Notes: generated by a model from the letters alone, not told the origin. A DNA stretch of 64,000 nucleotides from Falsarthrobacter nasiphocae (GCF_031456275.1 NZ_JAVDUI010000001.1:682001-746000); one strand, 5' to 3'. Shown: positions 26,762-36,265, counted from the stretch's first letter. Made by a program: numbers and translations.

Positions 26762-28366
26762 GTGGCCCAGCCAGACGAGATCCTCCGCATGACGGGGATC
26801 ACCAAGACGTTCCCCGGGGTCAAAGCACTCGAGGACGTCCACCTCGCTGTTCGCCGGGGCGAGATTCACGCCATCTGCGGCGAGAACGGCGCCGGGAAGT
26901 CCACCCTCATGAAGGTCCTCTCCGGGGTGTACCCCCACGGGACGTACGAGGGCGACGTCGTCTACGACGGCGCCGTGCAGCAGTTCCGCGGCATCCGAGA
27001 CTCGGAAGCCGCCGGAATCGTCATCATCCACCAGGAGCTGGCGCTCGTCCCCCAGCTCTCCATCGCGGAGAACATCTTCCTCGGCAACGAAGTCCGCGGC
27101 CGCTTCGGCGCGATCGACTGGAAGACCACCAACACGCGGGCCATCGAGCTCATGCAGCGGGTCGGCCTGAGCGAAGACCCCACCACGCTCGTCTCAGAGA
27201 TCGGCGTCGGCAAGCAGCAGCTGGTCGAGATCGCCAAGGCCCTCGGCAAGGATGTGCGCCTTCTCGTGCTCGACGAGCCCACGGCCGCCCTCAACGAGAC
27301 GGACTCCCAGCACCTCCTCTCAATTCTCGACGGCCTGCGCAGCCAGGGCATCACGGCGATCATCATCAGCCACAAGCTCAACGAGATCGAGCAGATCTCC
27401 GACTCGATCACGATCATCCGCGACGGCCGCTCCGTCGAGACGCTCAACGTCAAGGACGACGGGGTCGACGAGGACCGGATCATCCGCTCCATGGTGGGGC
27501 GCTCGCTGAGCTCCCGCTTCCCGGACCACACCCCGAACATCGGCGATGTCCTCCTCGAGGTGCGGGACTGGACCGTGGCCCACCCGAGCGTCCCGGACCG
27601 GCTCGTCTCCAAGTCCAACAGCTTCCACGTGCGCCGCGGCGAGATCGTCGGATTCGCCGGCCTCATGGGCGCAGGGCGCACGGAGCTCGTGCGCTCGGTC
27701 TTCGGCCGCTCCTACGGCCGATGGATCTCCGGAACCGTCGCCATCGACGGCAAGACCGTTCAGTTGGCGAGCGTCCCCGCAGCCATCGCGGCCGGGCTCG
27801 CCTACGTCACCGAGGACCGCAAATCGCTCGGCTTCAACCAGCTGGACGACATCAAGGCGACGACGGTGGCCGCCGCGCTCAACCGCGTGGCCACGGGCGG
27901 CGTCATCGACGAGCGCCGCGAAGCCTCGGTCGCCGAGGAGTACAAGAACTCCATGCGGACCAAGGCTCCGTCCGTCAATGCGCCCGTCGCCAAGCTCTCC
28001 GGCGGCAACCAGCAGAAGGTCGTGCTCTCCAAGTGGATGTTCACCGGCCCCGAGGTCCTCATCCTCGATGAGCCCACTCGCGGCATCGACGTCGGCGCGA
28101 AGTACGAGATCTACGGCATCATCCAGCGCCTCGCCGACCAGGGCAAGGCCGTCATCGTCGTCTCGTCCGAGCTGCCGGAGCTCATCGGCCTCTCGGACCG
28201 CATCTACACCATCTTCGAGGGAAGCATCACGGGCGAAGTCGCCAAGGCGGACGCCACCCAGGAGACCCTCATGCGGCTCATGACCTCGAACCCCGCCACC
28301 GCACCCCGCCGAGCAGCCCGGGCCGACGACGCCGTCGCCGCACCGGTCGGCCCCGACACGAAGTAA
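26762..28366 (+). CDS. mmsA: Multiple-monosaccharide ABC transporter ATP-binding protein
   Basis: 534-residue sugar-importer ATPase of the MmsA/GguA type, with two nucleotide-binding domains. The first has [30 protein letters not shown] and VLDEPTAAL; the second has the degenerate P-loop [24 protein letters not shown] and [16 protein letters not shown] 26762 is preceded by AAAGGGG at good distance and fits the mapped promoter. It starts a three-gene operon with permease and binding protein. Family members import xylose, galactose, arabinose and others; the actual sugar is not determined. Confidence 0.92.
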   Translation: MAQPDEILRMTGITKTFPGVKALEDVHLAVRRGEIHAICGENGAGKSTLMKVLSGVYPHGTYEGDVVYDGAVQQFRGIRDSEAAGIVIIHQELALVPQLSIAENIFLGNEVRGRFGAIDWKTTNTRAIELMQRVGLSEDPTTLVSEIGVGKQQLVEIAKALGKDVRLLVLDEPTAALNETDSQHLLSILDGLRSQGITAIIISHKLNEIEQISDSITIIRDGRSVETLNVKDDGVDEDRIIRSMVGRSLSSRFPDHTPNIGDVLLEVRDWTVAHPSVPDRLVSKSNSFHVRRGEIVGFAGLMGAGRTELVRSVFGRSYGRWISGTVAIDGKTVQLASVPAAIAAGLAYVTEDRKSLGFNQLDDIKATTVAAALNRVATGGVIDERREASVAEEYKNSMRTKAPSVNAPVAKLSGGNQQKVVLSKWMFTGPEVLILDEPTRGIDVGAKYEIYGIIQRLADQGKAVIVVSSELPELIGLSDRIYTIFEGSITGEVAKADATQETLMRLMTSNPATAPRRAARADDAVAAPVGPDTK

Positions 28367-28373
28367 CAGGACC

Positions 28374-29645
28374 ATGGACACTCTCAAGAAGATCTTCGGC
28401 GGCGACTTCCGCCAACTCGGCATGATTGTGGCGCTCGTCGCCCTCGTCGCGTACTTCCAGATCGCGACAGGCGGCAACGTCCTCACGCCCACCAACCTCA
28501 TGAACCTCATGAACGGCAACGCGTACATCCTCGTGCTCGCCGTGGGCATGGTCCTCGTCATCATCGCCGGCCACATCGACCTCTCTGTGGGGTCCGTCGC
28601 CGCGGCGGTTGGCGTCATCGTGGCCCTCGCCATGCAGAACTACAACCTGCCCTGGCCGCTCGCCGTCCTCCTCGGCCTCGCGCTCGGCGCGGTCATCGGC
28701 GCCTGGCAGGGCTTCTGGGTGGCGTACGTCGGCATCCCCGCCTTCATCGTCACCCTCGCGGGCATGCTCATCTTCCGCGGCGTCAACCAGTTCATCGGCC
28801 AGTCCAACTCGATCTCGGTCCCCGAGGGATTCCAGTTCATCGGCGCGGGCTACCTCCCCGAGGTTGGGCCCAACACTGGCTACAACAACCTCACGCTGCT
28901 CCTCGGCCTCATTCTCTGCGGCCTCCTCATCGCCAACGAGCTCAAGATCCGGCGGCAGGACAAGGCGATCGGCCTCACCCCGGCGCCAGCCGCCATCGTC
29001 GGCATCCGCCTCTTCCTCCTCTGCGGCGCGGTGCTCTACGTGACGTACCTGTTCGCGACGGGCCGCCCGGGCACCTCCGTGCCGGTCTCCGCGATCATCC
29101 TCGGCATCCTCGTGGCGGTCTACAGCTTCGTGTCCTCGAAGACGATCCTTGGGCGCCACGTCTACGCGGTCGGCGGCAACCGGCACGCGGCGGAGCTGTC
29201 CGGCGTGCGCTCCAAGCGCGTCAACTTCCTCGTCATGATGAACATGTCGGTCCTCGCGGCCCTCGCGGGCATGATGTTCGTGGCTCGCTCCGGCGCGTCC
29301 GGCCCGTTCGACGGCACCGGCTGGGAGCTCGACGCGATCGCGGCCGTGTTCATCGGCGGCGCGGCTGTCTCCGGCGGCGTCGGCACGGTTGTCGGCTCGA
29401 TCGTCGGCGGCCTCGTCATGGCCGTCCTCAACAACGGCCTGTACCTCCTCGGCGTCGGCGCTGACGCGCAGGCGATCGTCAAGGGCCTCGTGCTCCTCCT
29501 CGCCGTCGCCATCGACGTCTACAACAAGAACCAGGGCAAGCCGTCCGTCCTCGGCGCCCTCAGCCGCGGCTTCACGAAGCCCAAGGCAGAGGCTGCCCAG
29601 CCGGCCGAGGACGTCACCGCGGCCGACCCCAAGCCCGCGGCCTGA
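28374..29645 (+). CDS. mmsB: Multiple-monosaccharide ABC transporter permease
   Basis: 423-residue permease of the MmsB/GguB type (BPD_transp_2) with about 11 hydrophobic helices. Diagnostic stretches include GMVLVIIAGHIDLSVGSVAA, GIPAFIVTLAGMLIFRGVN, SSKTILGRHVYAVGGNRHAAELSGV and GTVVGSIVGGLVMAVLNNGLYLLGV. The C-terminal 40 residues are a Lys/Ala/Pro-rich cytoplasmic tail. It begins 7 nt after the mmsA stop with AGGACC just upstream, consistent with translational coupling. Confidence 0.93.
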   Translation: MDTLKKIFGGDFRQLGMIVALVALVAYFQIATGGNVLTPTNLMNLMNGNAYILVLAVGMVLVIIAGHIDLSVGSVAAAVGVIVALAMQNYNLPWPLAVLLGLALGAVIGAWQGFWVAYVGIPAFIVTLAGMLIFRGVNQFIGQSNSISVPEGFQFIGAGYLPEVGPNTGYNNLTLLLGLILCGLLIANELKIRRQDKAIGLTPAPAAIVGIRLFLLCGAVLYVTYLFATGRPGTSVPVSAIILGILVAVYSFVSSKTILGRHVYAVGGNRHAAELSGVRSKRVNFLVMMNMSVLAALAGMMFVARSGASGPFDGTGWELDAIAAVFIGGAAVSGGVGTVVGSIVGGLVMAVLNNGLYLLGVGADAQAIVKGLVLLLAVAIDVYNKNQGKPSVLGALSRGFTKPKAEAAQPAEDVTAADPKPAA

Positions 29646-29716
29646 CCCGCACTGTCCACCCCGTCGCCGGCGCCCGCCGGGCACGGATCCCCTCCCTCAT
29701 CCATCAGGAGAGAAGA

Positions 29717-30811
29717 ATGCGCAAGTTCATGACCACCGCGGCGGCCGTCGTCGCGGCCTCCGCCCTGGCCCTCACGGGCTGCGGCCGCCAGGAGAGCACC
29801 ACGAACTCCGGCTCCGGCTCGTCCGCGAGCGCCGGGTTCGAGAAGGGCTCGCTCATCGGCGTCGCCCTCCCGCAGAAGACGAGTGAGAACTGGGTCCTCG
29901 CGGAGAAGCTGTTCAAGGACGACCTCGAGGCCGCCGGCTACAAGACGGACGTCCAGTTCGCCAACAACGGCGTGGCCGAGCAGCAGAACCAGATCTCGAG
30001 CATGGTCTCGAAGGGCGCGAAGGTCATCATCGTCGGCGCCATCGACTCCAAGCAGCTGGGCAGCCAGCTCAAGCAGGCCAAGGACGCCGGCGCCACGGTC
30101 ATCGCCTACGACCGCCTCGTCGAGGACACGGCCAACGTGGACTACTACCTCGCGTTCGACAACTTCAAGGTCGGCGAGCTCCAGGGCCAGGCTCTCATCG
30201 ACGGCCTGAAGAAGAAGGGCTCCGCCCCGTGGAACATTGAGCTCCTCGCCGGCAGCCCGGACGACGCCAACTCCAAGCGCTTCTTCGACGGGGCCATGAG
30301 CAAGCTCCAGCCCGAGATCTCCAAGGGCGAGATGAAGGTCCTCTCCGGCCAGACGCAGTTCAACCAGGTCGTCACCCAGGGCTGGAAGGCCGAGAACGCC
30401 CAGAAGCGCTTCGACACGATCCTCTCGGGCTCGTACGCCTCCGCGAAGCTGGACGGCGTCCTCTCCCCCAACGACACGCTGGCCCGCGCCGTCCTCACCT
30501 CGGTGAAGTCCGCCGGCAAGCCGACCCCGGTCATCACGGGCCAGGACTCCGAGGTCGAGTCCGTCAAGCTCATCATGAAGGGCGAGCAGTACTCGACGAT
30601 CTCCAAGGACACGCGCGCGCTCGTCAAGCAGGCCGTGACGATGGTCAACGAGCTCCAGTCCACCGGCAAGGCCACCACGAACGACGAGAAGTCCTACAAC
30701 AACGGCAAGAAGGTCGTCCCGGCCTACCTGCTCGAGCCCGTCATCGTGACGAAGGACAACGCCGCTGAGGTCTACAAGAACGACCCGACGCTCGGGCCGA
30801 TCACGAAGTAG
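29717..30811 (+). CDS. chvE: Multiple-monosaccharide ABC transporter substrate-binding lipoprotein
   Basis: 364-residue periplasmic-binding-type lipoprotein of the ChvE group (Peripla_BP_4). The signal peptide ends in lipobox LTGC. Segments IGVALPQKTSENWVLAEKLF, KGAKVIIVGAIDSKQLG, VIAYDRLVEDTANVDYYLAFDN and VLSPNDTLARAVL match the family. It is the last gene of the operon, after a 71-nt gap with GGAGAG before the ATG, and a strong terminator follows 23 nt later. In Agrobacterium, ChvE binds several aldose sugars; breadth here is inferred. Confidence 0.93.
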   Translation: MRKFMTTAAAVVAASALALTGCGRQESTTNSGSGSSASAGFEKGSLIGVALPQKTSENWVLAEKLFKDDLEAAGYKTDVQFANNGVAEQQNQISSMVSKGAKVIIVGAIDSKQLGSQLKQAKDAGATVIAYDRLVEDTANVDYYLAFDNFKVGELQGQALIDGLKKKGSAPWNIELLAGSPDDANSKRFFDGAMSKLQPEISKGEMKVLSGQTQFNQVVTQGWKAENAQKRFDTILSGSYASAKLDGVLSPNDTLARAVLTSVKSAGKPTPVITGQDSEVESVKLIMKGEQYSTISKDTRALVKQAVTMVNELQSTGKATTNDEKSYNNGKKVVPAYLLEPVIVTKDNAAEVYKNDPTLGPITK

Positions 30812-30833
30812 CTCCACACCGGCTTCAGCCTGA

Positions 30834-30874
30834 AAGGCCCGGCCCGCCCCTCTTGTGGGGGCGGGCCGGGCCTT
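30834..30874 (+). terminator. Terminator of the monosaccharide ABC operon
   Basis: AAGGCCCGGCCCGCCCC (30834-30850) pairs with its complement at 30858-30874 in a 17-bp perfect stem with a 7-nt loop, followed by CCCTCTT. Confidence 0.85.
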
Positions 30875-30880
30875 CCCTCT

Positions 30881-30886
30881 TAGGAT
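30881..30886 (+). promoter_or_regulatory. Possible -10 box of the Gfo/Idh gene
   Basis: TAGGAT lies 6 nt before the ATG at 30893, right after the terminator of the preceding operon. The spacing suggests a leaderless transcript; the intervening GGGGTC could alternatively be a weak ribosome site on a longer message. Confidence 0.35.
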
Positions 30887-30892
30887 GGGGTC

Positions 30893-32020
30893 ATGACGTC
30901 CCTCCCCGCACCGATCCCCGCGCCCCTCCTCCCCCTCGACGCGGACCCTCGCACCGCCACCGGCCGCACCCTCGGCTGGGGCATCGTCTCCACGGGGCGG
31001 ATCGCGGAGAAGGTCACCCCGGACATCGCCCTGCTTGAGGACGCTCGCCTCGTCGCGGTCTCGTCCCGCTCCCAGGAGGCGGCGGAGGACTTCGCGCGTC
31101 GCCTCGGCGTTGAGCGCGCCTACGGTGATGAGACGACGACGGCGGCCGCGGGGCGCGTCCCCGCCACGGGCCTGGAGCGGATGCTCGCGGACCCCGAGGT
31201 GGACGTGGTCTATGTGGCGACCCCCCATGGCCAGCACGCCGAGCACGCCCGCGCCGCCCTCGAGGCCGGCAAGCACGTGGTCTGCGAGAAGGCGGTGACG
31301 ATCAACGCGGCCGAGCTCCGCGGGCTCCTCGACCTCGCCCGCGCCAAGGGCCTGTTCTTCATGGAGGGCCTGTGGACGCGTTTCCAGCCGGGGGTGCAGC
31401 GCATCATGGCGCTCGTCGCGGACGGGGTCGTCGGCACGCCTGAGTGGATCCAGTCCAGTCTCGGGTTCGTGGCCCCCGCGGACCCGGATCACCGCATCTG
31501 GCGGGTGGACGCCGGCGGCGGAGCGCTCCTTGACCTCGGCGTGTACGTCCTGCACTGGCCGTGGGCTGTCTTCGGCTTCCCCACCCAGGTGGATGCGACG
31601 GCCCGCCGGACGGCCTCGGGCGTGGACGAGCTGACGGGCCTGACGGGCGTCTTCGAGGGCGGGCACATGGCCCAGATGCAGATGTCGCTCGTGAGCGACT
31701 GCCCGAGCACCGCGGTGATCTCCGGCAGCGGCGGCACGCTCGTCGTCGAGAAGCCCCTCCACGCCCCGCGCACCGCGCGGATTGTGCGCACGCCCGCCGG
31801 CGCCCGCCTCACGGGCCAGGACGCCCCGGCGGAGGAGGTCCTGACGTTCGAGCTTGAGGGCAAGGGGTACGTCTACGAGATGCGGGAGGCGACCACGCGC
31901 ATCCAGCTCGGCGACACGGAGTCCCCCGTCATGAGCTGGGCGGACTCGCTGCGGCAGATGGAGCTCTTCGACTCAATCCGCGAGAGCATCGGGGTTGTCT
32001 ACCCGAACGACGAGGCGTAG
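30893..32020 (+). CDS. Gfo/Idh/MocA-family oxidoreductase
   Basis: 375-residue NAD(P)-dependent oxidoreductase. The Rossmann segment LGWGIVSTGRIAEKVTPDI, the VDVVYVATPHGQHAEHARAALEAGKHVVCEKAVT motif (EK with the catalytic-region Lys, A instead of the usual P) and the C-terminal alpha/beta domain with DAGGGALLDLGVYVLHW are present, as in dihydrodiol/xylose-dehydrogenase-like members. Its position after the sugar transporter hints at sugar metabolism, but a terminator separates them. Confidence 0.88.
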   Translation: MTSLPAPIPAPLLPLDADPRTATGRTLGWGIVSTGRIAEKVTPDIALLEDARLVAVSSRSQEAAEDFARRLGVERAYGDETTTAAAGRVPATGLERMLADPEVDVVYVATPHGQHAEHARAALEAGKHVVCEKAVTINAAELRGLLDLARAKGLFFMEGLWTRFQPGVQRIMALVADGVVGTPEWIQSSLGFVAPADPDHRIWRVDAGGGALLDLGVYVLHWPWAVFGFPTQVDATARRTASGVDELTGLTGVFEGGHMAQMQMSLVSDCPSTAVISGSGGTLVVEKPLHAPRTARIVRTPAGARLTGQDAPAEEVLTFELEGKGYVYEMREATTRIQLGDTESPVMSWADSLRQMELFDSIRESIGVVYPNDEA

Positions 32021-32105
32021 CAGCAATCAGCCCATGCGAGGCGCGCGACGCGGCAGGCCGGGTGACGCTGTGAGCGCGATCCGTTCAGTTGAACGCCAAA
32101 GATAA

Positions 32106-32139
32106 ACAGGAGGGCCCCCCCAGGGGGCGGCCCTCCTGT
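32106..32139. terminator. Terminator after the Gfo/Idh gene
   Basis: ACAGGAGGGCC (32106-32116) and GGCCCTCCTGT (32129-32139) form an 11-bp stem extended inside by C5/G5. It lies between convergent genes and could serve the Ltp-family gene on the other strand as well. Confidence 0.75.
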
Positions 32140-32168
32140 CCTCAGGAACACCTTACGGATGACCCACG

Positions 32169-32852
32169 TTACTGTGTTAGATGATCAACCGCGTACTGCG
32201 CCTCAGCCGGCGTGAACTTCTCGCCATACTCGGAAACCAGCTGATCGTAGATCGCGCTGGGCGACATGCTCATCTGCTTCTGGTAAACTTTCGCCTTCGC
32301 CAGGGCGTTAGCATTCCAGTCCGCCTTCATGTTGTCGATTGCGTACTGGGCCGCCTCAGGTGTGAACTTTTCCCCGTATTCCGACACAAGCTGGTCATAG
32401 ACTCCCTGCTTGGACATGTGCATTACCGACGCGTACTGATTCGCCTTGTTCAGTGCAGCCTGATTGACCGCCGACACTGCCGGCTGGCTGGGGGCGGCTG
32501 CGGCCGGCGTCGTCACTTCAGGCTCGGGCGTAGCGCTAGCCTCCTCGGTCGGCGCCACGGCGGTCTCCGAAGCCGTGGGCTGTGCAATCGACGGGGTAGC
32601 CGAGGGAGTCGTCTTTGAACTGCTAGTGTCGTTGGACTTGCCCAGCGACCCAATTAAACTCATCAAGATGATGAGACCAAGGCAAGCTCCACCGATAATG
32701 AGAGCCCACTTAAGACAGCCGCCACCCCGCTTATTGGGGGCGTGCGAACCAGATTCGGGAGCCGGATAGCCAGTAGGCCCTCCGGGAACTCCCGGCTGAG
32801 GATGAGTAGCCGGCCCATGAATATCACTTGGTCCGGGAAGAGAGTTAGACAT
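32169..32852 (-). CDS. Ltp-family (PF07553 repeat) membrane-anchored protein
   Basis: 227-residue surface protein. About 46 hydrophilic Pro/Gly-rich residues lead into one transmembrane segment (about 47-70), then a Ser/Thr/Pro/Ala-rich spacer to about 127, then two copies of the Ltp helix-rich repeat (about 133-175 and 183-227). Both contain the identical 16-residue core VYDQLVSEYGEKFTP/IYDQLVSEYGEKFTP except for the first residue. GAGGAG precedes the ATG. Base composition is lower in G+C than neighbours. In a streptococcal phage, Ltp blocks superinfecting DNA entry; most chromosomal members are uncharacterised. Confidence 0.82.
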   Translation of the reverse strand: MSNSLPGPSDIHGPATHPQPGVPGGPTGYPAPESGSHAPNKRGGGCLKWALIIGGACLGLIILMSLIGSLGKSNDTSSSKTTPSATPSIAQPTASETAVAPTEEASATPEPEVTTPAAAAPSQPAVSAVNQAALNKANQYASVMHMSKQGVYDQLVSEYGEKFTPEAAQYAIDNMKADWNANALAKAKVYQKQMSMSPSAIYDQLVSEYGEKFTPAEAQYAVDHLTQ

Positions 32853-33064
32853 CGCATACTCCTCGTTGAGTCCGCCGTCGCAACGCGGTCAGAGGCCGCG
32901 TTACTGGGCACGCAGATCACGTACCTCATGTGAGACAAGACTCTACAGCACGAAAAGTAGACAGTTAAAACGGGCGAATTGTTCAACCCAATCGTGGGGT
33001 GCCGTTTTCACGTATTCACCTGGCGGGCGCCGAGGTTGCCGAAGCGCGTAGGAAACGCGGCGGG

Positions 33065-33436
33065 TCAGACCTTCTTGACCACCGAGGACTTGAGCTGCAT
33101 GGGGCCGAACCCGTCCACCTTGCAGTCGATGTCGTGGTCCCCGACCCCGTCCACGAGGCGGATGCCGCGGACCTTGGTGCCCACCTTGATGGACTGGGAC
33201 TGGCCCTTGACCTTGAGGTCTTTGATGACGGTGACGGTGTCCCCGTCCGCGAGGACGTTGCCGACGGCGTCCTTGATGACGCGGGGGGCGTCGTCGTCCT
33301 CTCCCGGAGCGTCAGCGTCCGCGGGGGAGAACTCATGCGCGCACTCGGGGCAGACGAGCAGCGGCGGCATCTCGTAGACGTACTCGGAGGAGCACTCGGG
33401 GCAGGGCGGCAGGACGTCAGTCTGGGTGTCAGTCAC
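33065..33436 (-). CDS. PhnA/YjdM-family zinc-ribbon protein
   Basis: 123-residue protein with an N-terminal zinc ribbon ([25 protein letters not shown], four Cys) and a C-terminal SH3-like PhnA domain (VKDAVGN-type segment, [32 protein letters not shown]). The family was named for alkylphosphonate genes but members are widespread and their function is not clear. The start is a GTG (VTDTQTD). It stands alone, downstream of the flavin oxidoreductase gene on the same strand. Confidence 0.9.
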   Translation of the reverse strand: MTDTQTDVLPPCPECSSEYVYEMPPLLVCPECAHEFSPADADAPGEDDDAPRVIKDAVGNVLADGDTVTVIKDLKVKGQSQSIKVGTKVRGIRLVDGVGDHDIDCKVDGFGPMQLKSSVVKKV

Positions 33437-33544
33437 AGGCCAATTCTACCGCCGGCGCCCCGCGCGGCCGCCGGCGCCGGGGTGAAGGAGCGCCGCGCTG
33501 GTCTCCTTCCGCCCCCGGCTGTGCTGGGCCTGCCCCGGCGGCGC

Positions 33545-35038
33545 TCAGGCGTCCAGCTCGGCGAGCGCGTCCCCGATGACGCGGTGCAGCGTGGGGTACG
33601 CCCAGAGGACGCGCCGCAGCTCCCCGACTGTCATCTTCTCGTGGACGGCCACGGTCAGGGCGCCGAGGACCTCGCCCGCCCCCTCGCAGGCCACGGAGGC
33701 CCCCAGGAGCCGCCCACTCTTCCGGTCCGCGACGAGGGTCATCGACCCGTGCAGCTCGTCGATCCAGCCGCGAGCGTTCTCATTGACGTCCTTGGTCGTG
33801 GCGACGACGTCCCAGCCCTCATCCTCGGCCTTCTCCCGCGCCGCGTCCTCCGTCAGCCCGACTCCGGCGATCTCCGGGACCGTGAACGTCACGCGCGGGA
33901 CGGCGTGGAGGGGGAACGGCGAGACGTCGTCGACCTCCCCGCCCGCGAGGATGACGTCCGCGGCGATCTTCCCGTCCGGAACGGCCACGTGCGTGAACTC
34001 GCCGTGCGAGCCCTGGTCCCCCACCGCGAAGAGCCAGGAGGAGGGCTCACCGTCCTCGAGGACGCGGCAGTAGACGTCCGTCGCGCGCGGGTCCCGCGGC
34101 TTGCGTCCGGTGGCCGCCAGAATGCGCTCGACGACGATCTCCCCGCCGGTGGAGAGCACCGCCCGGACGGCCCCGGACTCCGTGTGCTCAACGGAGACGG
34201 CCTCGGTCTCGGTGAGGACGCGGACGCCGTCCGCCTCGAGGCAGCCCTTGATGAACTCGGCCTCGCTCGCGCCCTCGGTCCGCATGAGGCGCGGGCCGCG
34301 CACAAGCATGGTCACCTCGACCCCGAAGCGGGCCAGGAACTGGCCGAGCTCGCACGCGATGACGCCGCCGCCGATGACAGCGACGCTGGCGGGGAGCGTC
34401 GTGGCCGTGGCCACGTCCCGGTGGGTCCAGAAGCGCACGGGCTCGCCGGGGCGGCGGGTCTCCTGCGCGGTCGGGAAGGCCATCGCGTTCTGGCCCACGT
34501 CTCCCGCGGAGCCCTTGACCTCGGGCAGGACGCTGACCGAGCCTGTGCCGAGGACCACGGCACGCCGAGCGCGGAACACGGTCTCGGTTGAGGCGTCGGA
34601 GGCCGAGTCGTGGGAGCCGCTGGGGCTGCCGTCGGGGGTCTTGCCCTGGCTCTCGTCCGGGCGGGCATGCCGCACCGTCACGGTGCGCTCCCCCGTCAGC
34701 TCGGCGATGCCGTGGATGATCTCCGCGCCGGTCTCCCGCAGGTTCTCCGTGGTCGTGGAGTCGTCCCAGTTGTGCGCCGTGTCCCGGCGGATCCGGTGCG
34801 CCACGCGGTCCCAGGCAGGGTGCTCCCGCATGGACTCGTGCCGGATCATCTTGCTCGGCACGCACGCGTAGTTGGGGCACTCCCCGCCGACGAGGTGCGC
34901 CTCGATTCCCACGACCTCGAGGCCCTGGCCCGCGAGGTTCGAGATGATCCCCTCCCCGCCGTTGCCGAGGCCGATGACGACGACGTCGACCTCCCGCGTG
35001 CCCGCATTCACCGTTGATTCAGCTGAGTTCTTCTCCAT
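33545..35038 (-). CDS. FAD/NAD(P)-dependent disulfide-oxidoreductase-family protein
   Basis: 497-residue class I pyridine-nucleotide disulfide oxidoreductase relative. It has the FAD motif VVVIGLGNGGEGI, the redox pair GGECPNYACVPSK (CX4C), the second Rossmann motif VAVIGGGVIACELGQFLARFG and a dimerisation domain. The usual C-terminal His-Glu dyad (HPTL-x-E) is replaced by YPTLHR, so it belongs to the dihydrolipoyl-dehydrogenase-like subgroup of unsettled function. ATG 35038 follows AGGGGG. It begins 30 nt after the PLP-fold gene and may be controlled by the same SAM riboswitch. Confidence 0.87.
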   Translation of the reverse strand: MEKNSAESTVNAGTREVDVVVIGLGNGGEGIISNLAGQGLEVVGIEAHLVGGECPNYACVPSKMIRHESMREHPAWDRVAHRIRRDTAHNWDDSTTTENLRETGAEIIHGIAELTGERTVTVRHARPDESQGKTPDGSPSGSHDSASDASTETVFRARRAVVLGTGSVSVLPEVKGSAGDVGQNAMAFPTAQETRRPGEPVRFWTHRDVATATTLPASVAVIGGGVIACELGQFLARFGVEVTMLVRGPRLMRTEGASEAEFIKGCLEADGVRVLTETEAVSVEHTESGAVRAVLSTGGEIVVERILAATGRKPRDPRATDVYCRVLEDGEPSSWLFAVGDQGSHGEFTHVAVPDGKIAADVILAGGEVDDVSPFPLHAVPRVTFTVPEIAGVGLTEDAAREKAEDEGWDVVATTKDVNENARGWIDELHGSMTLVADRKSGRLLGASVACEGAGEVLGALTVAVHEKMTVGELRRVLWAYPTLHRVIGDALAELDA

Positions 35039-35068
35039 GCCCCCTAGCATCTCAGGCAAGCCAGAATG

Positions 35069-36265
35069 TCAGCCGAGAGCGCCCGCGAACATCGAGCCGG
35101 CCCGCAGGAGCCACTCCTCCTCGACCCGCGCCCTCGCGTGGTCAAGCGCCCGGGAGAGGTCCCGCTTCAGGTCCGCGCCGTCCTCGAGCCCCACGAACAG
35201 GCCCACGAGCCCGTCACCGAGGCTCAGCCCCGAGGCCACCCCTCCCCCGCCGGCTGACGGCGCGAAGAGGAGGGTGGACTCCGCGAAGCCGCGCACCGCC
35301 GTCGGCCCTCCCGAGAGCCTCAGCCCGAGCGCCGCGCCGAAGCACCGCATCTGGCGCCGCGCAACGGCGTGCTGAGGGCAGCCCGGCAGCCCCGGGTACA
35401 GCACCTCCTCCACGTCCGGCTGGTGCTCCAGCCAGCGCGCGAGCTGCAGGGCCGTGGCGCTCTGGCGCTCCACGCGCAGCCCCAGCGTCGGGAGCCCCCG
35501 AGTGATGAGCGCGCTCGCCTGGGTGCCGGCGGCCGTCCCGTCCTCCTGCCGGGCGCGCGCCACGGCCTCGGCGAGCCCCCTCCTCCTCAGCTGCGGGGTG
35601 CCGGTCCCTCCCGCCTCGCCAGGGCTGGGGAGCCCTGAGCGGCCGACGACGACGGCGCCGCCCTGCGCGCCCCCGTGCCCCGCGAGGAGTCCGGCCCGGG
35701 AGTGGACGACGACGTCCGCGCCGAGGGCGAGCGGCTGCTGCGCGAAGGGCGTGGCCGCGGTGTTGTCCACGACGAGCACGGCCCCCACCGAGGCCGCAAC
35801 GCGGGCCAGCGCGGGGATGTCCGCCACAGCGAGGAACGGGGCGGACGGCGAGTGGACCCAGATCACGGCGGGGCGCGTGCGGGCCGCGGCGGCCTCGACC
35901 TCGTCGAGATCGGAGACGTCCACAAGGGTCTGGGTGAAGCCGACCGCCGGGGCGAGCTGCTCGACGACGCGGCGGGAGCCGGCGTCGCCCTGACGCCCGA
36001 AGAGGACGCTGTCACCCGGGCCGAGCATGGCGCGCAGGACCGCCGTGCACGCGGCGCGGCCAGAGGCGAAGGCGAAGGCCGCCTCGCCGCCCTCGAGGGC
36101 CGCCAGCTGCGCCTCCACGCGAGAGCGCGCATCCGGGGCGGGGCGGGGCTCCGCGCCGTGGCCCGCATGGACGGCCCTGGTGTGGAAACCGGGCCCGGCG
36201 TGTGGGACCTCGGAGAACGAGCGGGGGCGCGCGGCGCTCCGCCGCGCCGGGATGGATCGGGTCAT
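35069..36265 (-). CDS. Cys/Met-metabolism PLP-fold protein lacking the PLP lysine
   Basis: 398-residue homologue of cystathionine gamma-synthase/lyase (PF01053). The fold is recognisable: FHTRAVHAG, FASGRAACTAVL, HSPSAP, VVDNTAATPFAQQPLALGADVVVHS and DVEEVLYPGLP. However, the strand normally reading S-x-T-K-Y-L-x-G-H is SRAGLLAGH, with Gly192 where the Schiff-base Lys should be. The Tyr of the YGGT loop is absent, and the N-terminal segment with the Tyr/Arg of the neighbouring active site (YSRxxNPT) is missing. ATG 36265 has AAGGAG 6 nt upstream. A SAM riboswitch precedes it, so it is regulated like a methionine gene even though it cannot use PLP in the usual way. Confidence 0.85.
   Translation of the reverse strand: MTRSIPARRSAARPRSFSEVPHAGPGFHTRAVHAGHGAEPRPAPDARSRVEAQLAALEGGEAAFAFASGRAACTAVLRAMLGPGDSVLFGRQGDAGSRRVVEQLAPAVGFTQTLVDVSDLDEVEAAAARTRPAVIWVHSPSAPFLAVADIPALARVAASVGAVLVVDNTAATPFAQQPLALGADVVVHSRAGLLAGHGGAQGGAVVVGRSGLPSPGEAGGTGTPQLRRRGLAEAVARARQEDGTAAGTQASALITRGLPTLGLRVERQSATALQLARWLEHQPDVEEVLYPGLPGCPQHAVARRQMRCFGAALGLRLSGGPTAVRGFAESTLLFAPSAGGGGVASGLSLGDGLVGLFVGLEDGADLKRDLSRALDHARARVEEEWLLRAGSMFAGALG

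Noticed and set aside
29519-31762. 747-codon - strand frame over chvE and the Gfo/Idh gene
   Set aside because: Fully antisense to two well-supported genes and crosses a strong terminator; no domain resemblance.
33545-35038. Mercuric reductase or lipoamide dehydrogenase function
   Set aside because: The fold and CX4C pair fit, but the C-terminal His-Glu dyad is replaced by YPTLHR, there is no mer or lipoyl-enzyme context, and no N-terminal metal-binding domain.
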